This document shows, piece after piece, positions 11,401 to 26,400 of a stretch of DNA of 64,000 nt. The stretch comes from Pachypanchax playfairii (lineage: Eukaryota > Chordata > Actinopteri > Cyprinodontiformes > Aplocheilidae). Positions within the stretch are counted from its first letter, which is position 1. Every line of letters begins with the position of its first letter. The position numbers and the translations under genes were made by a program. Below the pieces are notes generated by a model. That model did not search any database, was not told the origin of the DNA, and was given only the letters and a program-made list of their open reading frames with translations. The stretch lies in NCBI GenBank assembly GCA_006937955.1, contig SSNP01000020.1, positions 3,477,846-3,541,845 of the forward strand. Direction: 5' to 3'.

Positions 11401-14400
11401 AGAGTGCGAAGGCAGGGCTTCTTTTGTTATCGGATGTTCTGAGCTATGGCGGATCATATAGAGAGAGACGCTGGGCTTTATTTACTCCGTTTGTGGATAC
11501 ACCCCATTCTTCAGATGCATTCTGAGTTTGAGGAGTTAAACCATTTGCTCCACGAGCTACATATGGATGAGGTTCGTTTCCAGCGCTACTTCCGTCTGTC
11601 CTGCGTCCTGTTTGAAGACTTCCTGCTTCATTCAGGTATGTCACTACGATGAGACGCTCTGATTGGTTGGCATGCCGCTTCAAGAGCGTCAAAAGTTCAG
11701 CTAGCTGAACTCTTCTGCGTTGATCGCGTTTCAAGCGTCAACACCTGAAAAGCTTGAAAAGTTGACGCTGCTAACGCTCACAAAGTGACGCAGAGACTCT
11801 GATGCTGGTCTGACGGACTCCATCATAGACTTTACATGTTGACTTGACGCTTCTGACGTTGACGGTTGGGCCGGTGTGAACGCACCATTATGTGAACATT
11901 GACTTTACAACTATGTCAACTAAAAGACTTTGACTCCACAACAAAAATTAGGTCAAACTTTTTTCTATTTCAACATGAAGTTGAAATATAGTGAACGTGA
12001 TCATAACTTAGTCAAATCAAAAATCCTAAATAAAATGGAAAAACAGAATATTCATTGATATTGCTCACCTTAAATGAGATGTCAGTTGTCATGGTGAAGC
12101 CATGGGTGATGCGGGGTTCATCATCAGGCTGTCGACCTTCCCAGCAGTCCAGCTCGATGCAGCGACAGCCGGTCAGCAGAACCTGCCGGTACATTTCTAC
12201 TGACGACGGACCTGCCAACTGACCCACTAAAGACAATCAGACAAACAGCGTCAAAAGCTGAAGGACCCAACATCAACACAAGTACTAAAACAGAGTATTT
12301 CACTGGAGTTTCAGCTGTATAGAAATCTTTTACTGGACATGTGACATGTTCCTGAGAGGCTTTTACTTGTGAGGTATGTGTTGTGAGAGGAGTTGATGAA
12401 GTAGTGAGACAACGGATGCTTCATGTCCTCTTCAATGATGTCAAACTTTTCTAAAGGAACGATGTGGTTTTCTTCTCCGGCCAGATAATTGCTGAAACCC
12501 TGAAAACTGATTTGATCTGCAACCAGAGAAAAAGACAAATGATTTATTTTACTTAAAAAAATGAAAAGTATTGTTTTTTTCCCCAGAATAATTTCATAGG
12601 ATGGCAACAATAAATAACTGATGTCATTTGTAGGACAGTGAGGAGAGTTTTCCTAGATACATTTATTTAAATACTTCCTGTATTGGGGACAAAGGATGCT
12701 TGTAATGAGACAGTACACACAAGACAACAGTGAGCGAGCAACCAGAGTTTTTTTTAAACCTTCAAATTTATAATCTGTTCTGTGACGACTGTATTCTAAA
12801 TACTATATAAATGTTGATGGAAAGCTTTTAAAAGATTGTTTCTATCTGCACAATGAACAGGATGAAAAACTCCATGTGTGAAACACAGATCTGATGGTGC
12901 ATTCACACCGGCCACTTTGTCAACGTCAAGCAACGCTGATAACGCTCCAAATTTGACGTTTGAAGTTGAAGCCTGCCAGTCAGAGCGCATAGGCGTTAAA
13001 GCTCGTAAAGCCTGACCGAAAAAGAGGGCGAAGGCGGGGCTTCCTTTGTTATCGGATGTTCGGAGCTATGGTGGATCATATTGAGACAGTGGCTTGGATT
13101 TATTTACTTCATAGATCTAGACAACGTCGACGTCGGGTGCATCAGCGCCGTTTGTGGATACACCCCATTCTTCAGATGCGTTCTGAGTTTGGTGAGTTTA
13201 ACCATTTGCTCCAGGAGCTACGTTTGGATGAGGTTCGCTTCCAGCGCTACTTCCGTCTGTCCCGCTCCCAGTTTGATGACCTCCTGGGCCGCATCGGTAC
13301 TCAAATCACCCACCAGGACACCAACTACAGGCGCTCTATTCTTTCATTTTCTAGACTACACACATAACATTATTCACTACGATGAGACGCTCTGATTGGT
13401 TGACATGCCGCTTCAAGAGCGTTATGAACGTCAAAAGTTCAGCTAGTTGAACTTTGAGCTTTGTAGCTTTTCAAGCGTCAACGCCTGAAATACTAGAAAA
13501 GTTTGAAAAGTTGCCGCTCATAACGCTCACAAAGCGCCGCAGAGCCGTTGACGTCTGTCTGACGCCCTTCACCATAGACTTTACATATAAACTTGCCGCT
13601 TATGAAGTTGATGGTTGGGCCGGTGTGAACGCACCTTAACATGTCATCTCCATCTGCTTGCTTCCTTACTGCTAACTTTGGCCTGATGTGATCCTCCAAA
13701 TTATGTAATTTTATCCCTTTTCATAAATTCCTTGTCAAATATTTCCATATTTTTCCTATTGTAACGGGTTATGAGTCGGTATGCACTAAAATTACTTTAT
13801 TATACAAACTGTTTTAATCCAAATAGTTTTTAATGATTTTCAGTTAATTTTGGAAAGCCACAGAGCAATTTTCTGATGATTTAAAGGAAAACATAAGAAC
13901 AATATCATCTTCTTTTTGTTGTTTTATAAACAGAGGTACTCACCTCTTTCCAACTGCTGTTTGTTGGGTTCATATTTCTCCATCATCTGTCTTACTTGTT
14001 CTCGCCTTAGTGGTGGGAACAGCACCTCGTTCAACCTGGCGTCTCGCTGCTTCTGGTTCAGGAAGTTTGTGAACTGATCCAAAGAGATAAACAGCTTCCT
14101 CTTTGCACCACTGGAACACAGAGACAAGTGCATGAGAGTAGGAATCCAAACAGCAGCAGCATCTTCTGAACTTAGTTGAGTAAATATGAAATTCAACAAA
14201 AAGGAGCGTTGACATTAAAATAGAAAAATCTACATGACAAGTACCATTCATCAAAGATGGATTGTAGCTCAAGCCGGAGAGACATGCTGCTGAGAAACTT
14301 CTGGAAAGCCTCCCACGTCAAATCATCACTATTTACTCCATCTGCCTGCAGTCACATGACAAAGAGCAGTGGGTTATATTCTACTCTAATTCATTAAAAT

Positions 14401-17400
14401 ATGTATTTAATGAACTTTTTCTTTGAAGCTTTGTGTGACTGAATCAGCTGGTTTTTCAGCGACCATCATCCTTTAGTTATAAACTCACACTCAGTTTAAA
14501 TGTGTCAGATAAACAAAACAAAATTACATGTTTTCAGGGTCGTTAGTTTGCTTTCTTATGGTCAACGTAGCATCAGCGACTCTCTCAGGAAAAGTTGGTA
14601 CATTTTTCTTATTTGTGTCTGTTTCCAGCAGGTGGCGCCAGAGTTCAGCACAATCAAGGGAAACCTTCACACTTCTCTGTATCCGTAAGAAATTTGACTC
14701 CACACTGATTTTTAGTTCAAATTTAAGAGTTTTCACTTATACAATTGTACCACATGGAACCAACCATTTTAATTAACTACTACGTCATTAGCGGCTGTTT
14801 GCCTTATCTGGTTTAATGAGCTGCCATTATAATGTAAATAGATTTCCCCTGAATTAATGGCATTTATAATTCTATTACCACTATTCATATAGTTTAAAGG
14901 TATACTATGTAGAAAATAAATGAGCTAAATCAAAACCCCGCCACTAACCACCAGAAATTAGTATTATTCCTCACTCCAAGTTGCATTTATTAACCAACAA
15001 AAACAGTTACTGTAGGCTGAAATATACCAGAGATATACAAGAATTTCCATTGCGATTTAAGGTCCGAGTGATAATGTCTTTACAAACCTGAGCTGCATAA
15101 GTTTTTAGCTCAGCATGAGAATAACTGGCATGTGCTTCATCGTATCGCTCGGACAAAATGTATTGAGATATGGGAAATCTATGCATTCCGCAAGTGAAGG
15201 TAAAGGGGAAATTTTCTTTCTTCAATGTACAAATTCAACATGACAATAAACATCTACAAACAGGGGTGCACATAAGTGGTCCGCAGGTCCGCACACACTG
15301 TCAAAATATAAAATGCGCACCAGATGAAAAGTTGCAACAGGCGTTTGCGTACTTAACATTGGTTTGGCTGAGCTGCGTGAATTTTTAGGTTAATCAGAGG
15401 CGGTTCATTGTCAAATAAATGAAGAATCCCGTTGACTTCTTTTGTTTGACTGATATGTTTCTCAGCCAGAGCGCCGAAGTTCCAGCTGATCAGTTGATGC
15501 TGCGTCTCTCTCTGTCTCTGTGTATCAGTTTGCCAGTGTGACGGATTTTCAGTCAGTCAGATCAGTGCAGCTGACTGCAGGATTCTGCATCGCGTCAAAA
15601 CTGAAAACATTCACTGAATAAGACAAATAGACCACCGTGGCACAGACGTGTAGAACTACCTTTTTGTGCTATAAAATACAGAAAACNNNNNNNNNNCCAA
15701 CAGCTGACTAATAAATTTCAACACCAAACTGTTAAATGTAGATTAAAGTGAACAATCAAACCTGTAAACAATCCAACCTGAACTCTGAAGGTTTTTTTTT
15801 TACCAGTATTTTTATATTTTACTGGTTTCTCTTGATTTTTTCAACAATTAAAGGATTTTTATTGAAACAAATATAGAGCCAGGTAAAGTAAACAGACTGA
15901 ATTTGAAGCTTGATGAAACCAAAAACAAAGCAGAGGAGCTCGGAAGAGACACAGCGAGACACATTTAAAAATGTGAGGACCAAGCAACAACCCTATGTTC
16001 TCTTCTGAGAACCAGGCCAAAAATATTATGTGCACCCCTGTCTATATGCTTCTTTAGTTAATGGGGTTTTGCATAGTAAAGGTGGGCCTAGAATGCAGCA
16101 TTATGCAAAGAGTGACCAGCTCCTGTTATTGTTGTGCACAAAGCTGTATTTTATTCATGCAGCAAGCAGAGATTACATTTAATAATTACCTTGTTTCTGA
16201 TGAGGTTACACTGCTCCAGCGCTGAATCCACCCGCTTTTTATCAGAAAACATCTTATAAAAACTAAAAAACAAAAGCAGTTTATTCAGATCGTTGTTTAA
16301 CTGTCCATTTTTATTCAACATTCAAAGTAAAAATTGGACCAGAACAAATAAGGAGGCACATGTTAACACTCAATGAAGGAGACAAATAAAAAAATAGATT
16401 TAAATACAGAGTTTAGCTGTTGGTGACAGTTTTACTCACTTCTTCACAGGAATCTTTCCATCTTTAGGTGCTTGAATCTTTAGTTTAGTGTACCTGAAAC
16501 ATACAGAATTATTCTCGATTAAAACGCGATCCATATATCCAATATCTGTGAATTCTGAAGACAAACACATCTCTTACGCTTTGTAAAGGTAGGTGGTCCG
16601 TGATGCGTTACGGGAAAGAATGTCTGTGGCCAAAGAGAAGAGCTCGTCTGCCCAAAGCTGAAAACAACAGAGGATTGTTTGATTTCATGTGGTGTCAGAA
16701 CAAAGTTGTTATTTGAAAGACAAAACACAGGAAGTAATCCCCCTTATCATAGACATAAACATGTGTTTAAGTCAACATCGTCCAATCAGCAATCAGCTTA
16801 TGGCTAACATATAAACTCCACTGGAACGAGGAGCAACAGGAAAGACGGGTGAAGCATCATATTTTGTGGGTGTTGGTTTCCATGGTTACCTTTGCTGTCT
16901 CTTCCTGCAAAGCCAGGAAGTTGATGAAGGAGAGGTTAACCAGGTCCTGGCCATAGACGATGGTTAATAAGCACATTTCTTTATCTGGATTGTAGTCCAT
17001 CAGTTTATGAATCTTTGGGTCCTGATAAAAGAAGAAGAGATGTTTTCCAGATGTTTCAGTAAACTCAACAGAAACAATGAATCCAACAGCTGTTAGAAGG
17101 TAAAAACAACCTGACTGACCATTCTAAACTAATTAAATTGATTTCATGTGAGCAGAGAAAAGACTCCAAGATCTCTAACTTCATTAAATTCATCCATTTA
17201 CATGAAACAAATCTTTATATCTGTTGAGCTGCATGAGATGAAGGAAAATAAACCTGAATCGCTTCCGTTTGCAGAAACAGTTAAGACGGATGTCTCCATT
17301 GTTTTTTGGAGGGATTCAAGAACTTCAGCCAATCACAAAGATGCAAAGACACTGATGATACTGACACAAGCCGATTATTCAAATTTGAAATAAAGCAGGA

Positions 17401-20400
17401 CAAAATATGGCAGATTTTCCTGATGTACTTCCTCATGTTTGGCATTCATCTGTTTTTCTGTGATGAAACTTTATTAGTGATTTTATTTTTATAATTCATT
17501 AAAGATCTTTTAAAAAAAATCACAAACATAATATCTTGTGTAATAAAAAAAACTTTTCCATAGAGATATTTGTTTCTTTCCCCTCATTTCGCTTTTAGGA
17601 AAATATTTTCTGAAATATTCCCTGTCCTCCAAAAGTAACAGAATTCCTAAAATAACTTGGAAAAAGAACTTGAAAAACATAGACATTAAATCTATAGAAC
17701 ATACTCACTTAAAAGAACTAAATAACGGGTCTGCAATAAGTTAAATGTAGCAGCTAATGTCACTTTTTTTATTAGCAGTTTAATTGTTTCTTTTTTATTT
17801 ATGCTCAATGTTTTACTAACTGCCTAATTATTTACTTCTTAATAACTGGTGTCAAGCAATTGACTATATTTAGTGCTTTTAATGTGTCAGTAAATGTTAA
17901 AATTCAAATTCCAGGAGTTAATTATTGTTTTTTGCCAAAAGTAACTTGCACTTGGGTTAAAAGAATCATATATAAAACCACAAATTTGTGATATTGACTT
18001 ATGTATTGCCTCCGCCAAGGAGGTAATGTTTTCATCTGAGTCCGTCTGTCTTTTAACAGGATAACTCAAAAACTACTACTACTACTACTACTACTGTCAT
18101 TTAGCAGATGCTTTTATCCAAAGCAACTTACATTGAGAGAACATACAAGCAAGAATTCAAAGAGAAGGAAACAAAATAAGGAGGCGGACTGTTTGGAGTC
18201 CAGTTTAATTCCGACGCTGATACATCAAGTGTATCAATTTATTTATTTTTTATTTTTTTGTAGAGATAAACTCCCAAATCACTATCATAAATCATAAATC
18301 AATTCCTCATTAAGACTGAAAGTGTTCTTTAAAGAGGTGAGTCTTAAGTCTGCTCTTAAAAGTAGCTGCAGACTCTGAGGATCGGACCGAGTTTGGTAGG
18401 TCATTCCACCATCGGGGGACAACAGAGGAGAAGAGTTTGGAACATGATCTCATGCCACGTTGTGGTGGAAGCGCTAGGCGTCTTTCAGCGGCTGAGCGTA
18501 GCTGACGCGTGGGAATGTAGGTTTGGATGAAGGAGTGAAGGTAAGTAGGAGCTGTGTGTGTTAGAGTCTGGTAAGCCAGAAGCAGAGCTTTGTATTTGAT
18601 GCGTGCTGCAACTGGAAGCCAGTGCAGGGAAATGAGCAGCGGAGTGACATGAGCCCTCTTGGGCTGGTGGAAGACACGACGTGCTGCTGCGTTCTGAATC
18701 ATCTGCAGAGGTTTAACCGAGGACGCCGGAAGACCGGCCAGCAAAGAGTTGCAGTAGTCGATCCAGGACAAGACCAGGGCCTGGACCAGAAGCTGTGTGG
18801 TGTGGTCTGTGAGGAAGGCTCTGATTTTCCTGATGTTGTAAAGCGCGAATCAACATGAGCGAGCTACGGAGTTAACCTGCTCTTTGAAGGACAGCTGGTT
18901 GTCCAGTATGACACCAAGGTTTCTGGCGGAGGTTTTGGGGAACAGCGTGATGGAGTCAAGCTGCACGCTTATCTGAGGACTAATGGATCTGAAAAACTAA
19001 TGGATGGATTTTGATGAAATTTTCAGAAAAGGTCAGAAATGACCCAAGGAACAAGCAATTCGATTTTGGGGATAATCCGGATTACCGTCTTGATACAGGG
19101 ATTTTTTTAAGGATATCAACATAGTCCGTTCTACAAAATGTCCACTTGGTGGAGGTCTGCGCTCTCCGAGTGCTTTTCTAGTTGGAAATATGTTCAACGT
19201 CAATCGTTTTATCTCTTGAAACTGCTGATATTTAGACTGTTTTGACAAAACTATGTCTCCAATCAAAACAAGACGTTTTAGTCTTCTTTAATTAAACTAA
19301 AATGTAGACTATAATTTAATCTGCATAGACAATGCAAAGTCAAGGAAATCATTGTATGTTGAGCAGAGCATGGGTGGTGCTGTGAGGTTATCCTTGGTAC
19401 ATATTAATTAATGTCATGAAACCTTAAAATAAAACAGCAGGATTGTAGGAATTTAAAGACTGCAGAGAGGTGAGAAGTTCAAAAAAAGTTCAATTTGCTA
19501 AACGTTTCGAAGTCGATGTGAACGTCCTCAAATAAAAGCTGATAGTACGCCCTTTATTCCTGTTTTATAATTTGAGTGTAACTTTAATATGTTTTAAAAA
19601 ATAAGTCATATATCAAAAAAGTTGCATCTCTCAAAATGTTTAAGGACGGTTATAAAGTTTGATGTTTGGTTTACACACTCACTTCCATAATATCCTCAGA
19701 TTTATAGTGTAAATCATTTAACATGATGTTTCACCAGTTTATTTACTAAATATACCCACTTACACAATAACAGTCATTGGTTATATCACTTCCTGTTTGA
19801 CAGCCCATCTGTCAGCAGACTCATTAACACTCCATCACCTCTGCACCATTAGTAGAGTGAGGAAACGCACACACATGATCATCACATTTGCGTACGAAGG
19901 AGAATGATACTGACAGCAGAAGCATCATTCTCCCACTCGATGGTACTAACCTTTGGCTGTTTGGCATAGTTCCCGATTCTTGTGTCCCTGATAAAGCTAA
20001 TGTTCAGGAGCTCAATATCCTAAAAGATAGAAACAAAGATTTTTGTTACTTGCTGAATGGATCTGAGTTCAGGACAAACTTTTTTTGCAGTAATATGTTG
20101 TGAAAGCAGAAAAAAAGAGGAAGTTGTGACACTAGTGGAAATTTCAGGGTAAAAGTGGTTCCTCCAACTGTACAAACATTATGACAGAATATTTTGTGTT
20201 GTAATGTGTTTCTGACTGAGCCATTTTAACAGGGATATTCTGTATTTTGTCTAATATTTAACCTACATTGTCTTTTTTTTTTTTTTTTTTTTTTTTACTG
20301 GAACTTGTAAAGCTGCTCAGTGGCCACCAGGTGGCACTCTCATAGATTCAAGAACTGAAACAACCATAATTAAAGAGCATTCCTCTCAACCACACACTCA

Positions 20401-23400
20401 AATATGCTATAAATCTAAATTTAAAGGACAATTTCATAGAATTTTTACTATGTGGACCATCTTTGATCTCATGGTTCAAACCAGTGCTGCATTATTCTAA
20501 ACTGAAATCAGAATCTTTAAAGCATTGGTCATATAGACCCATAGCATGCGTCGCTCCCTGTGACATCAGTTACTACACTTCATTTACACAAAGAATCACT
20601 TCAAAAGAGCTGAAGTATACAACAACAAATCTGATAAGATTTTGTTGTGTTTTGTTTGTTTTTTTTCAAACATTACTACCATACCATAACACTTTATTTG
20701 TAAAGCACTTTCCAGTATGACCAGTACAGTCAGCCAAAGTGATGCACAGAAGGAATAAACACATAAAAACATACATGTACATAAAAATTAAGACAGGATA
20801 AAAAACAGTCAAATTTAGACAGATAAAAGAAATCATAACAACAATAGAAATAAAATTAGTAATAAAATCTACAATAAAAGCACGTCTAAAATATGTGACG
20901 CACCAGGGATCATGACAGACACACATAGCTAAGTAGCTAAAGCTAATATCCCTGATTTCAGATTGCCTAGCTTAGACTGGCAACAAAGTCACAGAACTCT
21001 CAGCCCCTCCCATCGGGTAGAATTCCTAAGCCACGCCCCCCCAGGTTTGGAAACACTCGTAGCCCCAGAAGACGACCGAGTGTAAGACACTGGTCCGCAG
21101 TTCATTCAAGTACCGTAACATGGTGGAATCCCCGGTAAGTGAAAACAATATAACAACAAACAACTGACATTAATTGTTACTTTGTCCTGAACCTGACGCG
21201 GAACCAGCCGGCGGCTGTTTCTCCTGCTGTGACATGGTAGAGCGGCGAACACTCCCAGCAGTGGTGTGCTGCTGTAATATGTCTCAGTTTTTTAGGAGCA
21301 CAGAAGCCAAATAAATGCGGAAGTCCGTATGTCTGGAGAGACTGTCCAATCATTACTTTCGAGGCGAACCATTTGATTGGTTGATGTTTTTAGACAAATA
21401 CGGGAGAACCACTTCATTATTTTTTTGTGCCCTTCAAAATAAAATGTCTTAACGATCAATTCAAACAAAACATTTATAGAAAATACACAGCATCCACCAG
21501 TATGAGAAAGAAAGATTATGCAGGATGATGTCACATTTTTACTAGCATTTGGAGTTTACAGAAGAAGGAGCAAGAAGAGCACAAAAGGCAGCTTCTGGAT
21601 GGATGAGGAAAATAAAAAACTTGAATTAAGTCCAGCCATCAAATTAATTCTTCAAGCTAAAAGCTTACGCTCCATCCCGTCTTTCATCTCCTTCCATTAA
21701 ATCTCCTTTTTTTATCTTACTTTCTCAAGACACAAAACACAAGCAATGACTTTTTTATGTTTGAGGGGACGTTTGAAAGAGCAGAAGACAGAGACGGAGA
21801 CAAGAGCACACTTCTTTTTTTTAATACATCTTTAGAGAACAGTTTTTATTTTTGATGCAGCTTCAGAGGCGAGCAGCAGATTTGCGACCCATCACCAAGA
21901 GGAGACAGCTGTCTTTAGAAGAAAAAAGATGTGACCAAAAGAATGAGAGAGCTGGACCAGAGGAGGAGAGTGTGGTCATAAACCCAACCATAAACACACG
22001 CATCATCCAGTGTAAATATTTGTTTAGACCCACACTCATCCCACAAGCTTTTTTCTTTAACTTCATCTATCTTTCCTTCTTTTCAGTTTTCCATATCTGT
22101 TACAATTTGCCTGACGCTGTAACTGTGTCAGATGTTAGCTTGTCCTGTTCTTGTCCTACTTTGTGTTTCCTTTCCAAAAACACCAAACACGCATTCACAG
22201 ACAGCATCATTGTCTTGAAACTCATGCCTTCCTCATTCCTTTTTCAGCAGTTTGTTTCCCTGCAGGCCGTCAACTTTGTTCGGATTGGCTGTGAGAAATA
22301 AAGGTCAGCAGTGTTGCACCAATCAGATTGGACTATTTTAGACTCTGTCCTCTGATTGGCCTGTGGAGTATAAATTATTTCCGGGGGGAATAAATGACTT
22401 TTGGGTCTGTGAGACACACACACACCCGTCTTCTCCCACAGGCCATGGTTTCATTCTGCCACTGCCATGGAGACTCCTTGGAGACGACAGTAATGAGACT
22501 ACAACTTCAGCCTCTGTGTGTCTCTTACATCATAAACTGGGCAGGAAGCGTTAACAGTAAAAAAAACGAATAAATACGCACACTAACTCATACTGTATGT
22601 GCAGGTTCTGACATGTGAAACATCCTGATCTGTTGAGCAAGACGTGAGGTGTGTGCAGGATGTGTGACACAAGTCAGCACATGGTAGATCTATGTAACAT
22701 AGAAGCAAAAAAAAAGTGCATGAGAGTCCAGAAAGTGAAAGAAGTGAGACGCGTGCATTTTCACTGCCTAGTGGTGAATCCGAGCACATGATGTGTTGCG
22801 TGTGTCCGTGTGAAGGTTTGTCGTCTCTGAAATCACATTCCTAACACATTCCAGCCGCTCTGCTCAGTTAGCATGAGTGGAAGTTTCAGGAAAAGATCCA
22901 TTCATCTCAATGAGTTCAACTTAAACACAGATTCATTTATCACTTCAGACTTCAGAGGTTGAGTACAATGAATGAGGGTTTTCAGGAAACAGGGTGATAA
23001 AGTGCCACCGTTTACGATCATTTACCCATTTTCCTGGAATTCTTCCCCCAGGCTGTTCTGTGGACGTCTGCCACTGCTTGTGGTTTTCCTACATTTCCCA
23101 GAATGCAACCCTACAATTTTACAACTGAGAAAGGTTGCACAGGATTCTGGTAAACAAAGTGGCTTTGATTCTGCAGAAGTGAAACAAACATTTACTGTTG
23201 CCGTTCAAATAACTGAATTAGTTCATCCAACCATAAACGCAGCAATCTAATGCACTTCTGTCAAAGGACAGACAGCCTGATGGGAAGTAGAGCCGTCAGT
23301 TTATTAGCTTTTATCTCAAAGGATGTAAGAGGTCCAGTAAATTTTTCATGAAACAACCACAATACCACCACAAACTGATCAAAATCTCAAAAAGAAACAT

Positions 23401-26400
23401 TAAAAATTAATTAGACGAGTAAACCAGTAGCTTTAGCTTTTCAGACTCTTCTCATTTAAGTCGACATTAACAGAACATTTTGGTTTTTATAATAAAATCA
23501 GTTTGTGCTAAATTGCACTTTTTGAATATTCAAGAGCTTTCAGGATGTAAATTACATTTATTTTAACTGTTTTTTGTACATTTTTGTCTTATTTAAAAAA
23601 TATGGTTGAATTTTATATCTTAAAGAAGCCATTTCATACACATTTCAGGACTTTGTGGTTATTTCTTATAGTATTAACCAGTAATATGAAACATTTTATA
23701 TCTAAAAAACGACAGGAAACACTGATTAACAGATCTTTCAATCAGTCTGCATCAAATTTCGAGGGGTTCCGGCTCGTTCCGTGTCGGGCTTTGGAAGCAG
23801 CTCGTTCATATTCATTGTGTGAATTTGCTGGACTCAGATTGGCTAACAAACTAGCCTATGAGAGCAAGGTATACTGTTTTCTGCCCTACTGCGCATGGCA
23901 ACATCAAACGATCTCTCTTCCTTTTTGCTACGTCTTTATGCTACAGCTTTTATCCAGCAGCATGCTAGGCATGGTTACAACTGCCGGAGCTGTCGAAAAC
24001 TAACGAACAAAGGAGTTGTGATGAAACAGATACAGGCCGTTCGAACTCGGGTGTTATCGCCACCTGCGTAGTTTGAGAGATTAAAACTGAAAGAGAAGTT
24101 GTTGACCTGTTTTACACCCACTATGAAGGTAAGAACACCTGTGGAGCTAAAATATTCAACAGAAACCTCAGAAAAACCGTTTTTAATGGAACGGCCTCTT
24201 TAAAATCAAACAATAACCTACAAATTGGGTTAATATTGCAGCTTAAAATGCTCATAACTGATCTACAAATTTCAGAACAATTCATAATAATAAAAAATAT
24301 ACAGAATATACATCCATGTTTTTGTGATACTGTACAACTCACATGTGAATAAACCCAGAGCTTCTGAATGACAAGAGTGTGGAAATGTCTAAAAATAGTA
24401 GCAGAATATTTCTCACAATTTTATGGCTTAATATACAGCGTGAACTACCATCAAGTATATCATGACAGGGATTTATCACATTATAAAACATACATTATAA
24501 TAACAACTAAGTTTAAAATGTAGTTGAGGTCATTCAGGTATTTAACACTTGACATTTTCATTAGGTCACACTTTCAATGGAACATATAAACAATAAAAGT
24601 GTGTTTATTGTTAAGGACTTCCTGATTGCCACCTCTATTTTTAGCCACTGACATCAAACTCATGCAGTGATGTTTGTAGGTAGGAAACCCGCCTAAATCC
24701 TTAACATTTTGATGCTCTATGCTGGTTATTAGGTCAGCCTATATTTAAGCTCCTAAACAAGTCCAACAATGATAAGATTCTTAATTATATACGTCTTTCC
24801 TTCCTTCATTTCTCTGATTAATACTCTGCTTCCCCTCCACCGATAATTTTCTCAGGATTAGAAAAACACAAAAGGGGAACTAAACAATTACGGCAGCGGC
24901 ACTCCTTTCCTGTGACGTGGCTGGGTGTGCGACCCGAAGCTCACCTCGGCTAAATACGTCTCAGATGAGCAACTAGAGCGGCTATCAAATATCACACAAA
25001 GCCAGCAGGTTGGAAAGTGATCTTCCTAACACGGGAAGCAGCGGGACATCGCCACCCTTCACTGATTGGACAAACGGCCAATCAGTGCAGGGAGGAGAGG
25101 ACATATTAAAAGACTTAAAAAGGAGAGAGAAACAACAGAAGAACAAGTACGAGCGCGTCAAACTGTTTTATGGTTGCAAGGGGAGAAGAAAAGGGGCACT
25201 CAATACTTCTGTGAAGCATCAGGCGGCTCTATAACTGTCATCACGTAACATTTCCTGTTTTCTTTCCCACTTTTTACCATCTTTGACTTTCATTCGCTTT
25301 TTTTCCTCCATTTCTCTCTCCCCTGTGCTTTGTCTCTCTCCGTCACTCAGATGGTTCAGATTAGAGAGAGAAAATGAACAAATAAGAAACATTAGAGCCA
25401 GTACGTTCATATTTTATCCACTCAGACAATCTGATAATCAGATAGAAGTGATTCCTAATGTGTGCTAATGTACAATCTGCAGAAAAGAGAGAAAAATTGC
25501 TGAATAGATGGAAAAATTAAGAGACAAAAGTAATCAAACACAAATGGAAGATGAAGAATAACGTCCATTACATCGAGAAAAAGAAGCAAATAAATAAAAT
25601 GAAAAGACAAAAACAATCATCATACAGTGGAAATAAACCCACACAACATGCAAACGAACCCAAACCCCCCCAAAAAACACTAAAAAATGAAAGTTAACAT
25701 CATAGGAACTTTTTTTCCAGAACTCTTCTAAATTTACGAGCTATCTTCATATCTTCCTTTGTTTGTGTAAGATAAACTCTTGGCTCTATTTTGACTCCAT
25801 ACATCATAAATATGTTCTTTAAATTAAGTTAGTGAAAAAATGTGAAGAGGGAAAAAAAAAAGATTTAATCTCCATCCTTAGGGAGCAGTATGTATCTTAT
25901 CTCTCAGCAGCAAAGCAAACAAACAGATTTTCCCAGATTTTTAAACTATAAATTGTAAAAAAGACAAGTTTTGTTCTTCTTTATAGTCTTGTTTTTACTC
26001 TCAGCTGAGTCTAACTCATTCTGACCTTTCTGCAAAAAAAAAATATGAACAAAAATAAAGAAATAAAGATTAAAGAAACAAACTAACTGAACTCGTAAAG
26101 CACGAACAACACAAACTAAATGGGTCAATGTTGAAACAATGTTTGAAGCATTTTACCAAAGAAAAATTGTTTCACAGTTTTTGATTGTTTTTTTGTATCT
26201 CCTCATTAAAATCCCCAAGATAATTACTGCTATAAATATACTGAACAAAAATATAAATGTAACACTTTTGTTTTTGCTCCCATATTTTATGAGATGAACT
26301 CAAGATCTAAAACACTTTCCACATAACTATCCAGGGCCGGTTCTGGGCATGGGCAGATTAAGCAATTGCCTAGGGCGCCCTCTGCTGGAGGGGGCACCAA

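Larger units (their letters stand above)
14898..16082. mobile_element. possible older MITE split by the hAT at 15261
   Basis: Left sequence (AAAGGTATACTATG, later CAAAACCCCGCCACTAAC) resembles the right end inverted (CTTTACTATGCAAAACCCCA). This suggests an outer element with inverted termini into which the hAT inserted. No clear target duplication was seen and the similarity is partial. Confidence 0.35.

Noticed and set aside
25010..25250. Overlapping small open frames as a gene
   Set aside because: Lys/Glu-rich by base composition only; no start context, splice sites or similarity.
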